DNA of 64,000 bases, taken from contig NZ_VIDQ01000010.1 in NCBI RefSeq assembly GCF_009760915.1, positions 1 through 64,000 of the forward strand, written 5' to 3'. The position numbers and the translations under genes are program-made. Positions 63,974 to 64,000 of this stretch are shown here, piece by piece; position 1 is the stretch's first letter, and the number at the start of each line of letters is the position of its first letter. The notes under the pieces were generated by a model. It ran no database searches. It was given only the letters and a program-made list of their open reading frames with translations, and was not told the origin of the DNA. The DNA is from Azohydromonas aeria (GTDB taxonomy: Bacteria > Pseudomonadota > Gammaproteobacteria > Burkholderiales > Burkholderiaceae_C).

Positions 63974-64000
63974 CAGGCCTCCTGCCGAGCCGTCTCAAGG
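63973..64000 (-). CDS. C-terminal end of upstream permease (probable gltJ), cut by window
   Basis: Only the last nine codons are inside the window (ending LETARQEA and TGA at 63973-63975). The TGATG overlap with gltK and the usual gltJ-gltK-gltL order support this, but the piece is too short for identification by sequence. It contains the gltK ribosome site AGGAGGCC. Confidence 0.4.

Overview
The window is about 70 percent G+C or higher in most places and comes from a betaproteobacterium, most likely order Burkholderiales (Comamonadaceae-like). The reasons are the gene order of the cell-wall cluster (mraZ-rsmH-ftsL-ftsI-murE-murF-mraY-murD), a type A RNase P RNA, the style of the pyrC and cysK genes, and the inverted-repeat families scattered between genes. 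This placement is inference from gene content; no 16S gene is present. No tRNA, rRNA, CRISPR array or complete insertion sequence was seen.

Layout. 1-8.5 kb (minus): the mra/dcw cell-division and peptidoglycan cluster, cut at murD by the window edge, read from a clear promoter with a three-repeat MraZ operator. 8.7-19.0 kb: housekeeping and small genes (MBL-fold hydrolase, zinc-ribbon protein, thioredoxin-reductase-like enzyme, nnrD, rnpB, cysK, a diguanylate cyclase, pyrC with an NYN nuclease-like gene). 18.7-19.9 kb: an MNT/HEPN pair next to a broken SRPBCC gene. 20-25.5 kb: a periplasmic binding protein with a sensor kinase, and an unusual soluble chemosensor with a CheW domain. 25.6-25.9 kb: a hexanucleotide tandem repeat, then an RTX-like repeat protein.

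27-53 kb: a non-flagellar type III secretion system (injectisome). A minus-strand operon carries sctU, a FliO-like gene, a candidate needle-like secreted protein, a DUF6683-like protein and three unrecognised genes. A plus-strand run carries a lytic transglycosylase, sctV, sctC, sctD, candidate sctF, sctI, sctJ, candidate sctK, sctL, sctN, sctO, candidate sctP, a GNAT gene, a second DUF6683-like gene, an unrecognised 382-residue protein, a two-component system, and sctQ-R-S-T. I recognised no gatekeeper (SctW), translocators, chaperones or effectors. The locus is cut into modules by several families of inverted and direct repeats and holds a lower-G+C lectin-like gene on the opposite strand.

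53-61 kb (minus): a type VI secretion effector module: vgrG, a Tle3-type lipase, a DUF2875 (Tla3-type) protein, PAAR, and a small unknown gene. 61-64 kb: a DUF4384-type lipoprotein and the gltL-gltK end of a glutamate/aspartate ABC importer.

The most unusual points are the FliO-like gene translationally overlapped with an injectisome sctU, a 251-residue protein that shares its C-terminal about 40 residues with the candidate needle protein, and the repeat pairs that bracket whole T3SS modules. Three tiny ORFs also bridge neighbouring genes with stop/start overlaps.
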